A stretch of 64,000 nt of DNA, from assembly GCF_023159225.1 (NCBI RefSeq), contig NC_063169.1:55639934-55703933 (forward strand), written 5' to 3'. Below the pieces are notes generated by a model. That model was not told where the DNA came from and ran no database searches. It saw nothing but the letters and a program-made list of their open reading frames with translations. Of this stretch, positions 44,621-55,548 are shown piece by piece; position 1 is the stretch's first letter, and every line of letters begins with the position of its first letter. Both the position numbers and the translations under genes were made by a program. This DNA comes from Perognathus longimembris pacificus. Its lineage: Eukaryota; Chordata; Mammalia; Rodentia; Heteromyidae.

Positions 44621-45925
44621 TAGATGTCCATGAATGACTACGCGAGAACGGGAGTATCTTCTTGGGGGTTACAAATAATCTTATAGTGAATAGGAAAATC
44701 TGCAAATGTGGGGGATTCATAGATAAGTAAGGGTCCATTGTATTCACTGAGGGTTTTGAAATACTGCCTTTGAAGTGCTTTAGGACGTAATTGGTATGTC
44801 TTGGAATGAAAGTTAGGAGAGATACTGAGCCAGAAAATAGATATTTGAGGTACATTAGTATTTAAATGGCTGAGCCACTGGTGCATGGAACAGGTCGTTA
44901 GGATCCCTAAGCAATCGTTTACATGGTAGGATCTTAGGATAGGGAGAGGACGGTGGCGGTTGTGGTGGTGCCAAGGGCAGGACTGGCAGAGCACACGTGA
45001 CAGTGGGATAACATGGGGTCTCCATGAAGGGAAATTCTCCCTGCAGTGCTGCTCCTTCACATTCTGCAATAGAACTGAAGGCCAGCTCTGAGAGGGTCCA
45101 GGAGATTGCATTCGCGTTCATACCCTCCTTGTAGTGAGGCCTTCAGACCCCTGGCACGCAGAAGTAACACTTGAAGAACGAAATGACTCCTAAAAGGAAG
45201 ATGTGGGTCCAAATTTGGAAGACAACTCTGAGAAGTATCTGTGCCTGCTGCTCTGCCTCTATCTTGCTAGGGGTGTGTCCTATCATCTATCCCAGATCCC
45301 TTGTGTCTCTGTCGCCCTAACACCAATGTGATTACTCTGAGTCATGAGACTTTGGAGAGAACCAAACTCGGGGACTCAACATTATGGTTCGATGCTATTT
45401 CTTCAGTTCTAAGTTTGTGCTGTTTCTGTTAAATCCCATTCTTTTTCTGAAAACTCCATAACCTACTCCTCAAGTGTCTGGCTGGCTCTTTTCTTCACTA
45501 TGACTCCAACCCCATATACATATGTTAAAGTAGTTACAAGAAAAACTGAGTTCGATTCATGATTTAGCCATATTATCTCTTCCTCTTTACAACTTAAACA
45601 CTCAACCAGAAGCTGGGTTTGTAAGTGACAAGTGACTTAGGCACCGTCCCTCAACGCTTGTCCCTTACAATACAGGAAATGTGATACAGGCGGAGGAACC
45701 AGATTCTAGGGGTCAAATTCTGTTTATATTGCTATTTGTTGATGTTACACTGGACAAGTCACGTAGCTCTTAGAACCTCTTCTCTTACTGGTAAAACAAA
45801 ACATTTGATTTTCTTTTGGCCCTTTACATCCAATGAATTCTATCTAGCCAAATACGCTCATCAGGATTGTGGCAAATGTCATTACTCGATTGTTGTAGGG
45901 AAGCCAAACTTAATGGAGACTGTCA
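44621..45925. other. SINE-free sequence, possible Tigger-like remnant
   Basis: On the reverse strand, around 44755-44690, 'tggacccttacttatctatg' and 'cccccacatttgcagatttt' resemble the terminus of an old Tigger-type DNA transposon. A 157-codon reverse frame (44638-45111) covers it and has no domain I know. The remainder to 45925 is unique. Confidence 0.35.
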
Positions 45926-46545
45926 TTAGACGCAGAGTTTGAACCTCCAGACAGCACTGTGCATGCGCACATTCCCTGTGGAAAGCACTGGGCGACTGTC
46001 AATGCTTGCCATGCAACTGTTGATCCCTGAAGTATTTGGGTTCTGTAGAAGGATTTCCTGAACGGAAGGGAAGATGCCAGCCTTGGGAAAAGGGCTTGCT
46101 AATACCTTGCACGATTTAACACCAGCTGGAGAGTGGATCCACCACTTCTCTTTGTTATGCTCCGGTTTCACTGAGTGAGTCCATTTGAAAGCCACCGCTG
46201 TGCTGTTGTGAACAGTAGCAGAGCTCATATATCGTTCAGGGACCCCAAAAAACATCATAAACTGGCTAGAAGACCACATTTGAAATACAAAAGTTGAGTT
46301 ACTTTACCCGAGGTAAACACAGCACTGAGAATCTGTTGCTGGGCATCACAATTCCCTGCTTTTTCGGATACGGATCTATTGAAAATGTGAAGGGCTTCAT
46401 TATTCCAAGTAAAAATTGTTTTCCAAATAAACAACAAGTAATCCCCCCTTCCAGTGGGGCTGATGGCTCTTCTACCCGCAATATACTGCACAGGTATGAT
46501 TCAGGTTCTCATCACAAACAAAATGAAGCTTAGAGAGATGTTATA
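45926..46545. promoter_or_regulatory. Candidate conserved noncoding element with NRF1-like site
   Basis: Complex SINE-free sequence with 'tgtgcatgcgcacatt' around 45959-45973, a near-match to the NRF1 palindrome, and further CpGs ('gcacgattt', 'ctccgg', 'tatcgttc', 'acccgagg', 'ttcggatacgg'). Reverse frames of 117 and 78 codons (45926-46279, 46255-46491) overlap here. No splice-site pair supports them, but they are the least artefact-like frames of the central window. Confidence 0.35.
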
Positions 46546-47315
46546 AATGAACACACAATACCCATACAATTAATGGCTTCCAAACTGACGGGCAGGATGT
46601 AAACATGTATTTTGTTATATTTGGGTAAATATATATTTTTTTCAAAGGATGTTCTTTGAGGAGAGAAAAAAAATTATACTCAATACCAAAGAAATATTCT
46701 TCTGTTTGCTCCATGCTTAAGAATGATTGCATTTAAATTAATATTTCATTGTACTATTAACTTAAATTATAGGCCTTAAATTTAAAGGTCTAAGAAGGCT
46801 GTTGGAGGCAGGTGACAGTCTTTTGTTGGAACTTGCAGAAGGATTATGTCATAATGTTCGAGTTCCCCAAGGGACAGAGGCTTTGCCATTCAACAATTCA
46901 ACTAATTAAGAAAGAGCCAATACAAAGGTCTATGTCTGTAACAACAATAACAATACACAGAATCTCCCAATAAATATTTTCTTCCAGAGTACCATGGGAT
47001 TGTCAAAGCTACAGCATGCAGGAGATGTTGAGATAGTGTGGCTTCCATTCTTAGTGTTAGGATTATTAAAACAAAAACATGTTTAGGGTTTCTTATGATG
47101 AAGTCCTTACATAACACTGTCCCTTGGTGACTTGGCTGATGAGAGCTGCTAAATATACTTAATTTGATTGTAATAGAGATCTGGAGTAAATCAAAGGAAA
47201 CATGCTTTAGACAAGTTGAAGAAACATAAGGGAATTGTAAAACATTAAACAATACCATCCTGAATCACTTGGATTTGCTTTTTTGGATGGGGAAGGGTAC
47301 TCAAGCTCTTTCTGG

Positions 47316-47318
<3 letters not shown>
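46546..47318. other. Unique AT-rich sequence
   Basis: No repeat recognised. A 118-codon reverse frame (46902-47258) has no domain. Confidence 0.4.

Positions 47319-47356
<38 letters not shown>
47319..47356. repeat. (GT)n at a SINE tail
   Basis: About 19 units ending exactly where the reverse SINE begins ('caccagtcctggggcttga'). Confidence 0.97.
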
Positions 47357-47357
<1 letters not shown>

Positions 47358-47592
47358 ACCAGTCCTGGGGCTTGAACTCTGGGCCTGGGCACTGTTCCTG
47401 AGCTTCTGTGCTGAAGGCTAGCATTCTACTACTTTGAGCCACAGCTCCACTTCTTGCTTTTTAGGTAGTTAATTGGAGATAAAGAGTCTCATGGGTTTTA
47501 CTGCCTGGGCTAGCCAGCTTCGGAACTGTGATCCTCTGATTTCAGTCTCCTGGGTAGCTGGGATTACAGACGTGAGCCACCCGCGTTCAGCT
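47357..47592 (-). mobile_element. Type II SINE, reverse
   Basis: Complete reversed module order from 'cagtcctggggcttgaactc' to 'cgtgagccacccgcgttcag'. CpGs in the head suggest moderate age. Confidence 0.92.
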
Positions 47593-47762
47593 CCATGTGA
47601 GATCCCAGGGATGGCACTCTGCCGCCAGGTCATAGCTCCAGTTCTAGCTTTTTGGAGACAAGAGTCTCTTGGGTTTGTCTTCTTGGACTGGCCCCACGCT
47701 GGTATGCAGATCTCAGTCTCCTAGATAGGATTCTAGGCATGAGCCACCAGCACCCAGCTGTA
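47593..47762 (-). mobile_element. Second SINE copy, reverse, truncated
   Basis: 'ctctgccgccaggtcatagc', 'gagacaagagtctcttgggt', 'gagccaccagcacccagct'. It follows the first copy head to tail. Confidence 0.75.
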
Positions 47763-47869
47763 TTTGCTTTTAAAATAGTACTTTTTAACCAAAAATTAGA
47801 CTGTATTTGAAGTGTAGTTTAATTTCTTTCACTTAAAAAAAGAAAAAAAAATAACATCCTAAGGCTTAA

Positions 47870-48225
47870 GTGGTCACTTGCTCTATGTCCCCTTCAAATG
47901 TCCTCTGCAGAAGCTCATTTCCTTCAAGGCCCCTCTGAGTCAGGTCCCCCCAACATTTCTAGGAAAAATAATCCTCTCCCATCAGCTGTCCTGAAGGTTC
48001 CTGTTTGGCTGCTATTGTAGTAGAGACCCTAAAGCACACCACCAATTAGATGCTAGTTCTAGCAGGAGGCCTTCTTTGAAGTTAATGGTGGCAGCTTCTG
48101 GGGTTGTCTTATCTTTATACTATTCCCCTCCCAGCACTTGCCTGTCTCCTGTAATTGTCAACCTCCTTTCCTGGCTGAACCCTACCTAAACTCCAGGAGG
48201 ATGAGAACTGTCTTGTTTTCCCTGT
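47870..48225 (+). mobile_element. L2 3'-end fragment
   Basis: 'cccttcaaatgtcctctgca', 'ccagcacttgcctgtctcct' and 'ctccaggaggatgagaactg' follow the usual L2 3' order. A reverse-type insertion or divergence occupies 47960-48060. Confidence 0.6.
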
Positions 48226-48360
48226 CTTTTTTTTTTTTTTTTATTTAACATCCACTATCATGTTTGATCTTTCATAGAATATGTATTTCACTGCCAAAAT
48301 AAAAATGTGTTTTCTTGTCATTGTTTTTGAAGTAAACAAACTGAACACCATCTTTTGTGC

Positions 48361-48625
48361 TTTTTTTTTTTTTTTTTTTTTTAAACACTACCATGGTTTG
48401 AACTCAGATCAGAGTGGAGCACTCACTTTGCTTGTTTGCTTGCTTGCTTGGCATTCCACCCACCTAAGCTAATCTTCCAGGAATGCTGGAAAACATATTA
48501 GAAAACTTTGTTTTTCTAACAATGAAGTTATCATGGAAATGGAGTCTGGTTTTCTGCTCAGTCAAGATCCTTTCTCTTTTAGCCTCCTGAATAGCTTGGA
48601 TCGTGTGTGTGAGCCACCAGCAGTG
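48361..48625 (-). mobile_element. Decayed SINE, reverse, with T-run
   Basis: T-run at 48361-48382, 'catggtttgaactcagatca', a TTGC run, and 'agcctcctgaatagcttgga' with 'gtgtgagccaccagcagtg'. Confidence 0.6.
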
Positions 48626-48769
48626 AACTGTATGCTAAGGTTTTAATCAATCTAATTTCTGAATTTCATTCTTGGTCACAGCAATGGGCCCATCCATCTT
48701 TGCATGATAATCTGGAAGGATCTTTTGACTAGCTACCCCAGGAGCTCCCCTCTGCCAGGAATTTTCATC

Positions 48770-49025
48770 ATCAGACTTGTACTCATCTTTGGATCTCTGC
48801 TTGAATGATGTTTTCCTTCAGAGTGTTGCCCCTACTCCCTGGCACCCAGCCTAAAATCACAGCTTCCCCAAATCACACCTGGGATTTCTCCTTTGGATCA
48901 CTTATTGAGAGCATGGGTTTCTTTTTCATTAGAGTGTAAGCTATGTGTGAACAGAAAATTTAATACGCTTGACTCAATATTGTATTTCTAATATCTTAGG
49001 CAGTATCCAGCATAAACCACCAGTG
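48770..49025 (+). mobile_element. L2 3'-end fragment
   Basis: 'gatctctgcttgaatgatgt', 'ttcattagagtgtaagctat', 'gtgtgaacagaaaatttaat' and 'taggcagtatccagcataaa' are a clear L2 3' end. Confidence 0.8.
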
Positions 49026-49154
49026 CAACACATACCTTAAAAACTTAAAAGTATTTTTTTACTTAAGAAAAAAACTATATAAAAGATATTTTAGTAATAC
49101 ATAGATGATGAAGACATTTCTGCAGCCCGAGGAGAAGACGGTCTCCCTAATACT

Positions 49155-49470
49155 TTTGGAATGAAAGGGATTGAACTCAGAGCCTTGTATTTGCTAGGCA
49201 GGCACTCTACCGCTTGCCCAAAGCCCCCAGGCCCCTTTGCTTTGGCTGTTTTGAAGGTAAGTTCTTATGTGTATGCCCAGTTGGATCTGAGCTGTGATTT
49301 TTTTATGTTCCTTGAGTACCTGGTATGATAGTGTCATACCATCTTGCACAACTATTAGTTGAGATGGGTCTCTCGAACTTGTTACCTGGATTGGCTTCCA
49401 AATGTGATTTTCTGACTCGTTGCTTCCCAAGTAGTGTGGATTGTATGTGTGAGCCTCAGAGTTCAGTTTA
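49155..49470 (-). mobile_element. Old SINE, reverse
   Basis: 'gaaagggattgaactcagag', 'aggcaggcactctaccgctt' and later 'ctcgttgcttcccaagtagt' with 'gtgtgagcctcagagttcag'. Diverged. Confidence 0.6.
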
Positions 49471-49479
49471 CTTATTTAC

Positions 49480-49690
49480 TTTAAATTGACCAAAAGTTTA
49501 TATTTTTATCATGTACGACATAGTTTGAAACATATGCATATTGTAGAAAAGCTAAACCTAGGTAATTAACCTTATGACTTACCTCCATATACTTATTTTT
49601 TTGTGGGGTTAGACTCTCTTTGTGGTTTTCAAGGACATCCTGTAGTAATGAACTATACTCATCCACGTGAAAATTTGCATCCACAACCAA
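49480..49690. mobile_element. Ancient LINE-1 3'-UTR-like fragment
   Basis: 'taccgtt'-free AT-rich sequence with 'cctaggtaattaaccttatg', 'acttacctccatatacttat' and 'catcctgtagtaatgaacta', in the order known from old L1 3' ends. The 93-codon reverse frame at 49481-49762 lies in it and is not credible as a gene. Confidence 0.45.
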
Positions 49691-50299
49691 TAAGAACATG
49701 TTGGGGAAGTCACATTTATACATCAGATGTCTTGCAATAATAGCCCTAGGGTCCCTAAACATTGGTTAAGATGTTCAGGGCTCAGAATGAGGATGTCAGA
49801 ACTTCAGGAATGTTGCCAAGAGCTAGGGAGAATTCCAAAGCACAGTTGAAAAAGGTATTCTACACAGTGATTTGCCAAATTCTGGTCTGGACATTTAAGT
49901 ATGTATCTAAGTTTGCTCTTGTTTTAATATTGTCATCTCTCTCTCTCAAGAATCTCTATAATACTTTACTCTGTAAGTAACCAGCAGTGGCTCTAGCTTG
50001 TGTTCAGTTCGGAAGACACTGTGCTCCTTCCTCTATTTGGTTTGAACAGTGACAGATAGTATGGAAATAAACACTTGAAAGTACAACAAGCTAAGGAATT
50101 ATATAATCGGTAGAAAAGCAAATACATAAATAATCAAATGAACACATAAATATTTACAGAGTTTAGCTGTATTGGACATTGACGTAAAAAGACATACTGT
50201 CACCCTTCCTTTTAAATGTAACCAGGAAGTACTCAGGTAAAGAGACTGTCTAGGTAATACAAATTGATATGATAATTAACATTTATCATCGAAATGATA
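49691..50299. other. Unique sequence, no gene seen
   Basis: No recognised feature in about 600 bases. Confidence 0.4.
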
Positions 50300-50848
50300 A
50301 TTAACACTTTATCTTGGGCTAAAATATGCTAGATTCTATCCCAAGTGAATTATAAGTATTTATTCACTCAGTTCTTCCGCCAGCTGTAACGAATGCTGTG
50401 GTGTGTGGCACACATATCCCCTTATAGATGGGAGGAATCCCTTCCCTTGTCTCTTACTGTGCTATCAGGTGATGGTTCCTTGTTCAGTTCATAGAAATTG
50501 TTCAGTCTGTCCAATGTTGTGTTCCTTTCCAGGGGTAGCCTGATTCTTAGGATGGTTCGTACCTGCTAGCTTCCCTATTCTGTAGGATCAGATGGGGTTC
50601 TATAGAAATGACTTCACTTTTACTTCTCCTTGTCCTCCATCTTTCTTCTCTCTTTACCTTCTGATGCCTATTTCCAAGAGTGTTCTATATGCAAATTTTA
50701 CTTCAGTTATCCATTTCCTGGAGAACCAGATCAATGATACCAGACTTGTTATTATCTCCAGTGCACTGGCAAGGAAATGGAGGTATCAAAAGAATAGGAC
50801 TGGCTCAAAGTTAATGCAGTCAGGATTCGAATCTTCATAGTGTAGGTT
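50300..50848 (+). mobile_element. MIR remnants
   Basis: A MIR-like start at 50300-50385 ('atgctagattctatcccaag') and a MIR-like end at 50735-50840 ('ttattatctccagtgcactg', 'ggattcgaatcttcatag') are separated by 350 bases of other sequence. They may be one MIR with an insertion. Confidence 0.5.
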
Positions 50849-50857
50849 CAGAAGTCA

Positions 50858-51058
50858 AGTCCTGGGCCTTGGACTCAGGGCCTGAGCACTGTCCCTGGCT
50901 TTTTTTTTTTTTTTTGCTCAAGGCTAGCACTCTGCCACTTGACTTGAGCCACAGTGCCACATCTGGCCATTTTCTGTATATGTGGTGCTGGGGACTCAAA
51001 CCCAGGGCTTCCTGTATATGAGGCAAGCATTCTTGCCACTAGGCCATATCCCCAGCCC
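50858..51058 (-). mobile_element. Type I SINE without a visible A-tail
   Basis: Reverse dimer from 'gtcctgggccttggactcag' to 'atccccagccc', flanked by cagaagtca at 50849-50857 and 51059-51067. There is no T-tail at the left border. Instead a 15-base T-run sits inside the right monomer at 50901-50915, where other copies have only a few T, and 'acttg' is duplicated near 50938-50947. Confidence 0.9.
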
Positions 51059-51429
51059 CAGAAGTCACGTTCTTAACTACTTTACTACTCAGTCTCAAAC
51101 AGGATGAGGAAACCAAGGGCTTCTTGGGCTGAACCTTCTTCTGTGTCTTCTCACTTACTCTTGGTTTGGCAACACTGAGTTTCTTTCCTTCTATCTCTTT
51201 TACTGGTCCCAAATGAGAGAGCAAATTATTGGTGTACAGACAGTGAGACAATGAGGCATATTTTCAATATATATGTACATGAAGTTAGGGAACTCAAACG
51301 GAAAATATTGTGAGGAAATGAAATTAATCACTCGGAGGTCAGTATTATATCCTCATAAATTGAGATGAGAGGAAAGAGTTGAGAGAAGAAACCAGTGTAA
51401 AGCAGACCCTTGACTCACTTACTCTCAAG

Positions 51430-51580
51430 ATTTCTCTGAGATGAGATCTCTGAGCTGGGCATGATGATTATGGAGAGTTGAGGTTCAGAAAGATTATAGA
51501 ATTTGGTGGCTTCATTGAGCTGGTGAGTTATACAGCTAGCCCTTGAGTCAGTATGTATGGCCAGAATTACAGTATTTTGG
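51430..51580 (+). mobile_element. MIR-like remnant
   Basis: 'tggagagttgaggttcagaa' and 'ctggtgagttatacagctag' match the MIR core order. Confidence 0.6.
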
Positions 51581-51694
51581 AGAATGAAATTTAGGGTGAT
51601 ATCCTAGATCAGGCAGATGTTGTATCAAAATTGTAGGTTCATTCAAGGCCTAGGACAAAAATAAGTCAACCTGATTCTGTCTCAACGAACAGAC

Positions 51695-51920
51695 TGGAGC
51701 TGAACATCAATGGCTTATTCCTATAATCCTAGATACTTAGGAGAGTGAGATCTGAAGATTGAAGTTCAAAGCCAGCCTGGATATGAAAAGGCTGTATCAC
51801 TTTTACCACCACATTTGCCACCAAAAAGCCTGAAGTAGAGGTATAGCTCAAGTAGTAGAGCACTAGTTCTCAGGCTCTGAGTTCAAGTCTTAGTACCTGC
51901 ACAAAAATAAAGTAAAGTAA
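51695..51920 (+). mobile_element. Type II SINE, forward
   Basis: 'aacatcaatggcttattcct', 'ataatcctagatacttagga', 'ggtatagctcaagtagtaga' and 'gagttcaagtcttagtacct' with an AAATAAAGTAA tail. Confidence 0.85.
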
Positions 51921-52915
51921 GAACAGATTTGTCATGGTAATGCATGTGCAATCAGCTACATGGAAAGAGAAGGTAGGAGAACTACAGTTGGAAGTTGGCT
52001 CAGATAAAAAGGAAGAGGTTATCTGAAAAATAGCTAAAAGCAAAAAGAACCAGTGAAATTCATGATATACTTCTTGTGAATGTTAACATTCAAGACTGCC
52101 CCAGAATTTTTAGGTTTTACACTGGTGGAGATTGTTTTAGAATATAATTTCAAGGTCATCATGTCTCTTCTGTTCGTTTCCTATAAGAGCAGCTCAGTAG
52201 AATGAATCTCTTTTTAATACCACATTAAGAGTTCAAAAGGACTATTTTTGTTTCTCCAAAGGGCTTAATCAGGAAGCAGTTTATTCTCTCCAAGGAAGAT
52301 GGCACTTCACAGAGAGACCAAAATACAATTTCTGTAAATTGTGAAGGATAATAATATTGTTCCAATTAAGTTCTTCATGCTCACAGCATAGAGGCTAACC
52401 AGATTTTATACCAATAGGTCCGTAGAAGAAGGATGTCTTTGCCAGCATGTTCTTAGCTGGAAGATAAATGTTACCAATAAACAGTTGCTCAAAAACTCTA
52501 CAGAAGCTTGGAGCATCATTTTATTTTTTTTTTTAACAGATGAATAGATGAATTTGTAAGTTGAGAAACTATAGGGAGCTGGAATGAGGGAATTTAAAAG
52601 TACCAACTGTGCTGAGCCAAGCGACCTCTCTTGGTCTAGAATTTCTTATATTTCAACAACAAAGCCCAACTCCCTGAGGTGAACAGGCCAAGACAAAAAT
52701 AATTCATTACTTGCTCATTAGAGGAAGTTAACTCTAAGCTCCTAAGATGTTTTTATTTTACAGGATATTGGTGATACAGTCTAGGTTTCCCTAGAATTTA
52801 CCAGCCTTAAGTACGGTCAAGCTCAGATTTTAATTAAGGTCCACCTTTATCCTTTCTTACAGACTAAGAAAGAAAGATAGTGACAAAAATCTAGGAAAGG
52901 CTTTTTTCCCCCAAA
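51921..52915. other. Unique sequence, no gene seen
   Basis: No recognised repeat or exon in about 1 kb. Confidence 0.4.
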
Positions 52916-53265
52916 AGTCTGTGAGTCACAATGCTGTATATTAATGAGTTTTTAAATAGAGAGTGAAAAAAATTCTACATTCAGTAAAATATATTAAAAG
53001 TAGGAAGAAGGGAGAATTCACAACAGATCTTAAAATTCAATGAGATTGGCTGCAGGCTTGGCATAAGATTAGCATGCATGGTGATATTTTTCCACAACTT
53101 AAATGCTCAAATTTTTATTTTCAACTATTAATATAAATGTTCATGCTGAAGGATCAATAAATGCCCTGGAAGCTTTTTAAAATGCGATTTCTCGTATATA
53201 ATACAAAAAATGCATTTGGAAAACAAAGTATAACTTCATGCCAGTTGACCAGGCATATACTCATA
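52916..53265. promoter_or_regulatory. Candidate conserved noncoding element, AT-rich
   Basis: SINE-free sequence with 'cataagattagcatgcatgg', 'caactattaatataaatg' and 'aatgcgatttctcg'. It looks like an AT-rich developmental enhancer. It is unproven. Confidence 0.3.
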
Positions 53266-54175
53266 CAAACTGTAGCTCTCTGGGAGAGAAAAATAACCCA
53301 ATAACTCCCACTGGAAGATTTCTAATTTTTATTCTATAAGGTATTGTGATTATGCTATGATTGATGCTTATGGGTAAAATGTAATTGTATGTTGTTTTTT
53401 TCCCCCCTCACAACGGTTGCGATATATACTGGTCAAGCTAATGCTAGTATTAGATATTGATTCGACATTTTTATTGGGCTACCTTCCTAAGTGACACCAT
53501 TTAGCTGTAGCAGTTTCTCAGGGAGTCTTAACCCTCTGATTTCTCTTCTTATTTGGAGCAAAAGCTCCAAGATGGTTCACTAGATCATCTAGATTTTCTT
53601 ATGCTTGGGTTATGTAGGCATCACTCAGTCCAAATGTTATTCATAGAATTCTTTTTAGGAATGATGTTTTATGCAGAGAGCCATGGTAAAAGGAGCCGCG
53701 GGGTTGGGTGGGGTGTGCAGATAGGAAAACTGTTAAACTTTTGCTGACCGTAAGGCCTTGAGGCCTCGTTAGCTATTTTTCTGTACTTCTGCTGTCACCT
53801 GAAGAAGAGGGAAAATATCATCCAAATTCTTCTTACTTCATGACTTTCTGTTCATGAAACCAAAATCATGATTTCAGCCTTCTTAAAAACACTCTTCACT
53901 GCTCATGTGTTACATTAGGAGCAAGTGCTATGTCTTACTTCTGTACTGGTTGTGTATGCCTCCAATCTCTTATGTCTAGAATAAACTAGCAGCAATTCTG
54001 GTCTTTCTTAGTACCCACTATTGTATGAAAAATTACCTTATTTTATGAAGAATAAATAAATTAACCAGAGACCATATTCATTCTTTGGAGAAAAATAAAG
54101 ATTATACTTCTTGAAGAATAAACATTTTAGGTGAACATTGAGCTGAGTTGGATGCTACTTATTTGTGTGCATTGT
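53266..54175. other. Unique sequence, no gene seen
   Basis: No SINE or clear exon. 'ggagccgcggggttgggtgg' at 53691-53710 is a local CpG-containing patch. Confidence 0.4.
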
Positions 54176-54378
54176 ACATGTTCCTAAACTTGTGTGTTCC
54201 AAACTAGCGCTCTATCACTTGAGTCATAGCTCTACTTTTGGCTTCTTGATGATTAATTGGAGATAATAGTCTCATGGGCTTTCCTTTCTGGGGTGCCTTC
54301 AAACCATAATCCTCCAGCCTTGGGCTTCTCAGTAGCTTAAGATTGCAGGCATGAGCCACTAGTACTCAGCTTGGATGC
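54176..54378 (-). mobile_element. Type II SINE, reverse, truncated
   Basis: 'gcgctctatcacttgagtca', 'gattaattggagataatagt', 'atgagccactagtactcagc'. Confidence 0.8.
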
Positions 54379-54528
54379 TACTTAAATAAAATGTAGTTGC
54401 TTAACTGTTGGATAGCAGAAAGTCCAATCCAAAAAAGATTTGATTATGCTTCAAGACCCTTGTGGTGGCCTTGTTTATTTGTAAATTTTCATTGTGAGAT
54501 ATTTTAACTGCATTTGGTTAGGGCTATC

Positions 54529-54738
54529 TGCTTTTTTTTTTTTTGGCCAGTCCCGGGGCTTGGACTCAGGGCCTGAGCACTGTCCCTGGCTTCTTTTTGC
54601 TCAAGGCTAGCACTCTACCACTTGAGCCACAGCACAACTTCTGGCTGTTTTCTATATGTGTGGTGCTGGGGAATCAAACCCAGTGCTTCATGTATACGAG
54701 GCAAGCACTCTTGCCACTAGGCCATATTCCCAGTCCCC
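54529..54738 (-). mobile_element. Type I SINE, reverse, with TSD
   Basis: Complete dimer with T-tail, flanked by agggctatc at 54520-54528 and 54739-54747. The 85-codon forward frame over it is SINE-derived. Confidence 0.92.
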
Positions 54739-55439
54739 AGGGCTATCACCCTTCTCTTCAATTTCTCCTTTGCTATGCTTCTTGGGTGATGTGGCCATAG
54801 GCATTTTAAGGAAGTCAATGGTGTGCCGATAATCGTTTAGTAGTTGACTCTGGAGAAAAAGAATCCTTTCCCTTTTGTATCACTTACCATTTCCTGGGAT
54901 ATAGACATTCCCACCATGACCAAATTTAAGGTACTGCTCTGAGGTTACAGAAAGTCAAGTCAGGAAATGGGCCGTTAGAAGTATGTCATTATGCAGTATT
55001 TCCATCAATCAGAAAAAACAGTTGTAATTCAGTGTTTTTTTTTTTTTAATTGAATTGCCCATCAATTGGTAGCTAGATATGGAGGCTTGGAAAGACTAAG
55101 GTTTGACTAGACATATCAATCAGGAGACCTATAATATACAATAGTCTTATCTTATATAATTTGTTTACCAACAAATTTACCAAGGCCAGATGCAAATAAT
55201 TTATTGAAAATCCTTCTGTAATAGCAATGATAAGAACAAGCGTATCTAGTTTGTATTTGTGGGGATAAGCCTCAAATCATGACTTTCTCAGGAAACAGTA
55301 TTACTGATGATAGGAATCCTGACCTGTGATCTTGGTAGTGTAGATGGGTTGAGGGATGTCATCTCTAGACATTGGTGAACTGGAGTCCCATGGAAATAAT
55401 TCTTTTATGCCGTTCAATGTTAGCTTTTTCTTTCCTTTT

Positions 55440-55548
55440 AAAATATTTACTTGTTTATTGTCAAAGTGATGTACAGAGGGGTTACAGTTTCATATGTAAG
55501 GCAGTGAGTACATTTCTTGTTCAACTTGTTACCTCCTCCTCAATGTTA
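55440..55548 (-). mobile_element. LINE-1 3' end, reverse
   Basis: 'gtttattgtcaaagtgatgt', 'acagaggggttacagtttca', 'aaggcagtgagtacatttct' match the family of 22546-22619. The next word after the break, 'caatgttagcttt' (55541), repeats 'caatgttagcttt' at 55415, which is a 13-nt target-site duplication around 55428-55540. Confidence 0.8.

Noticed and set aside
44638..45111. 157-codon reverse frame as a gene
   Set aside because: It overlaps another frame of similar length in a different phase and partly a Tigger-like remnant. There is no recognisable family.
49481..49762. 93-codon reverse frame
   Set aside because: It lies in sequence that follows an old L1 3' end. The protein-like look is fortuitous.
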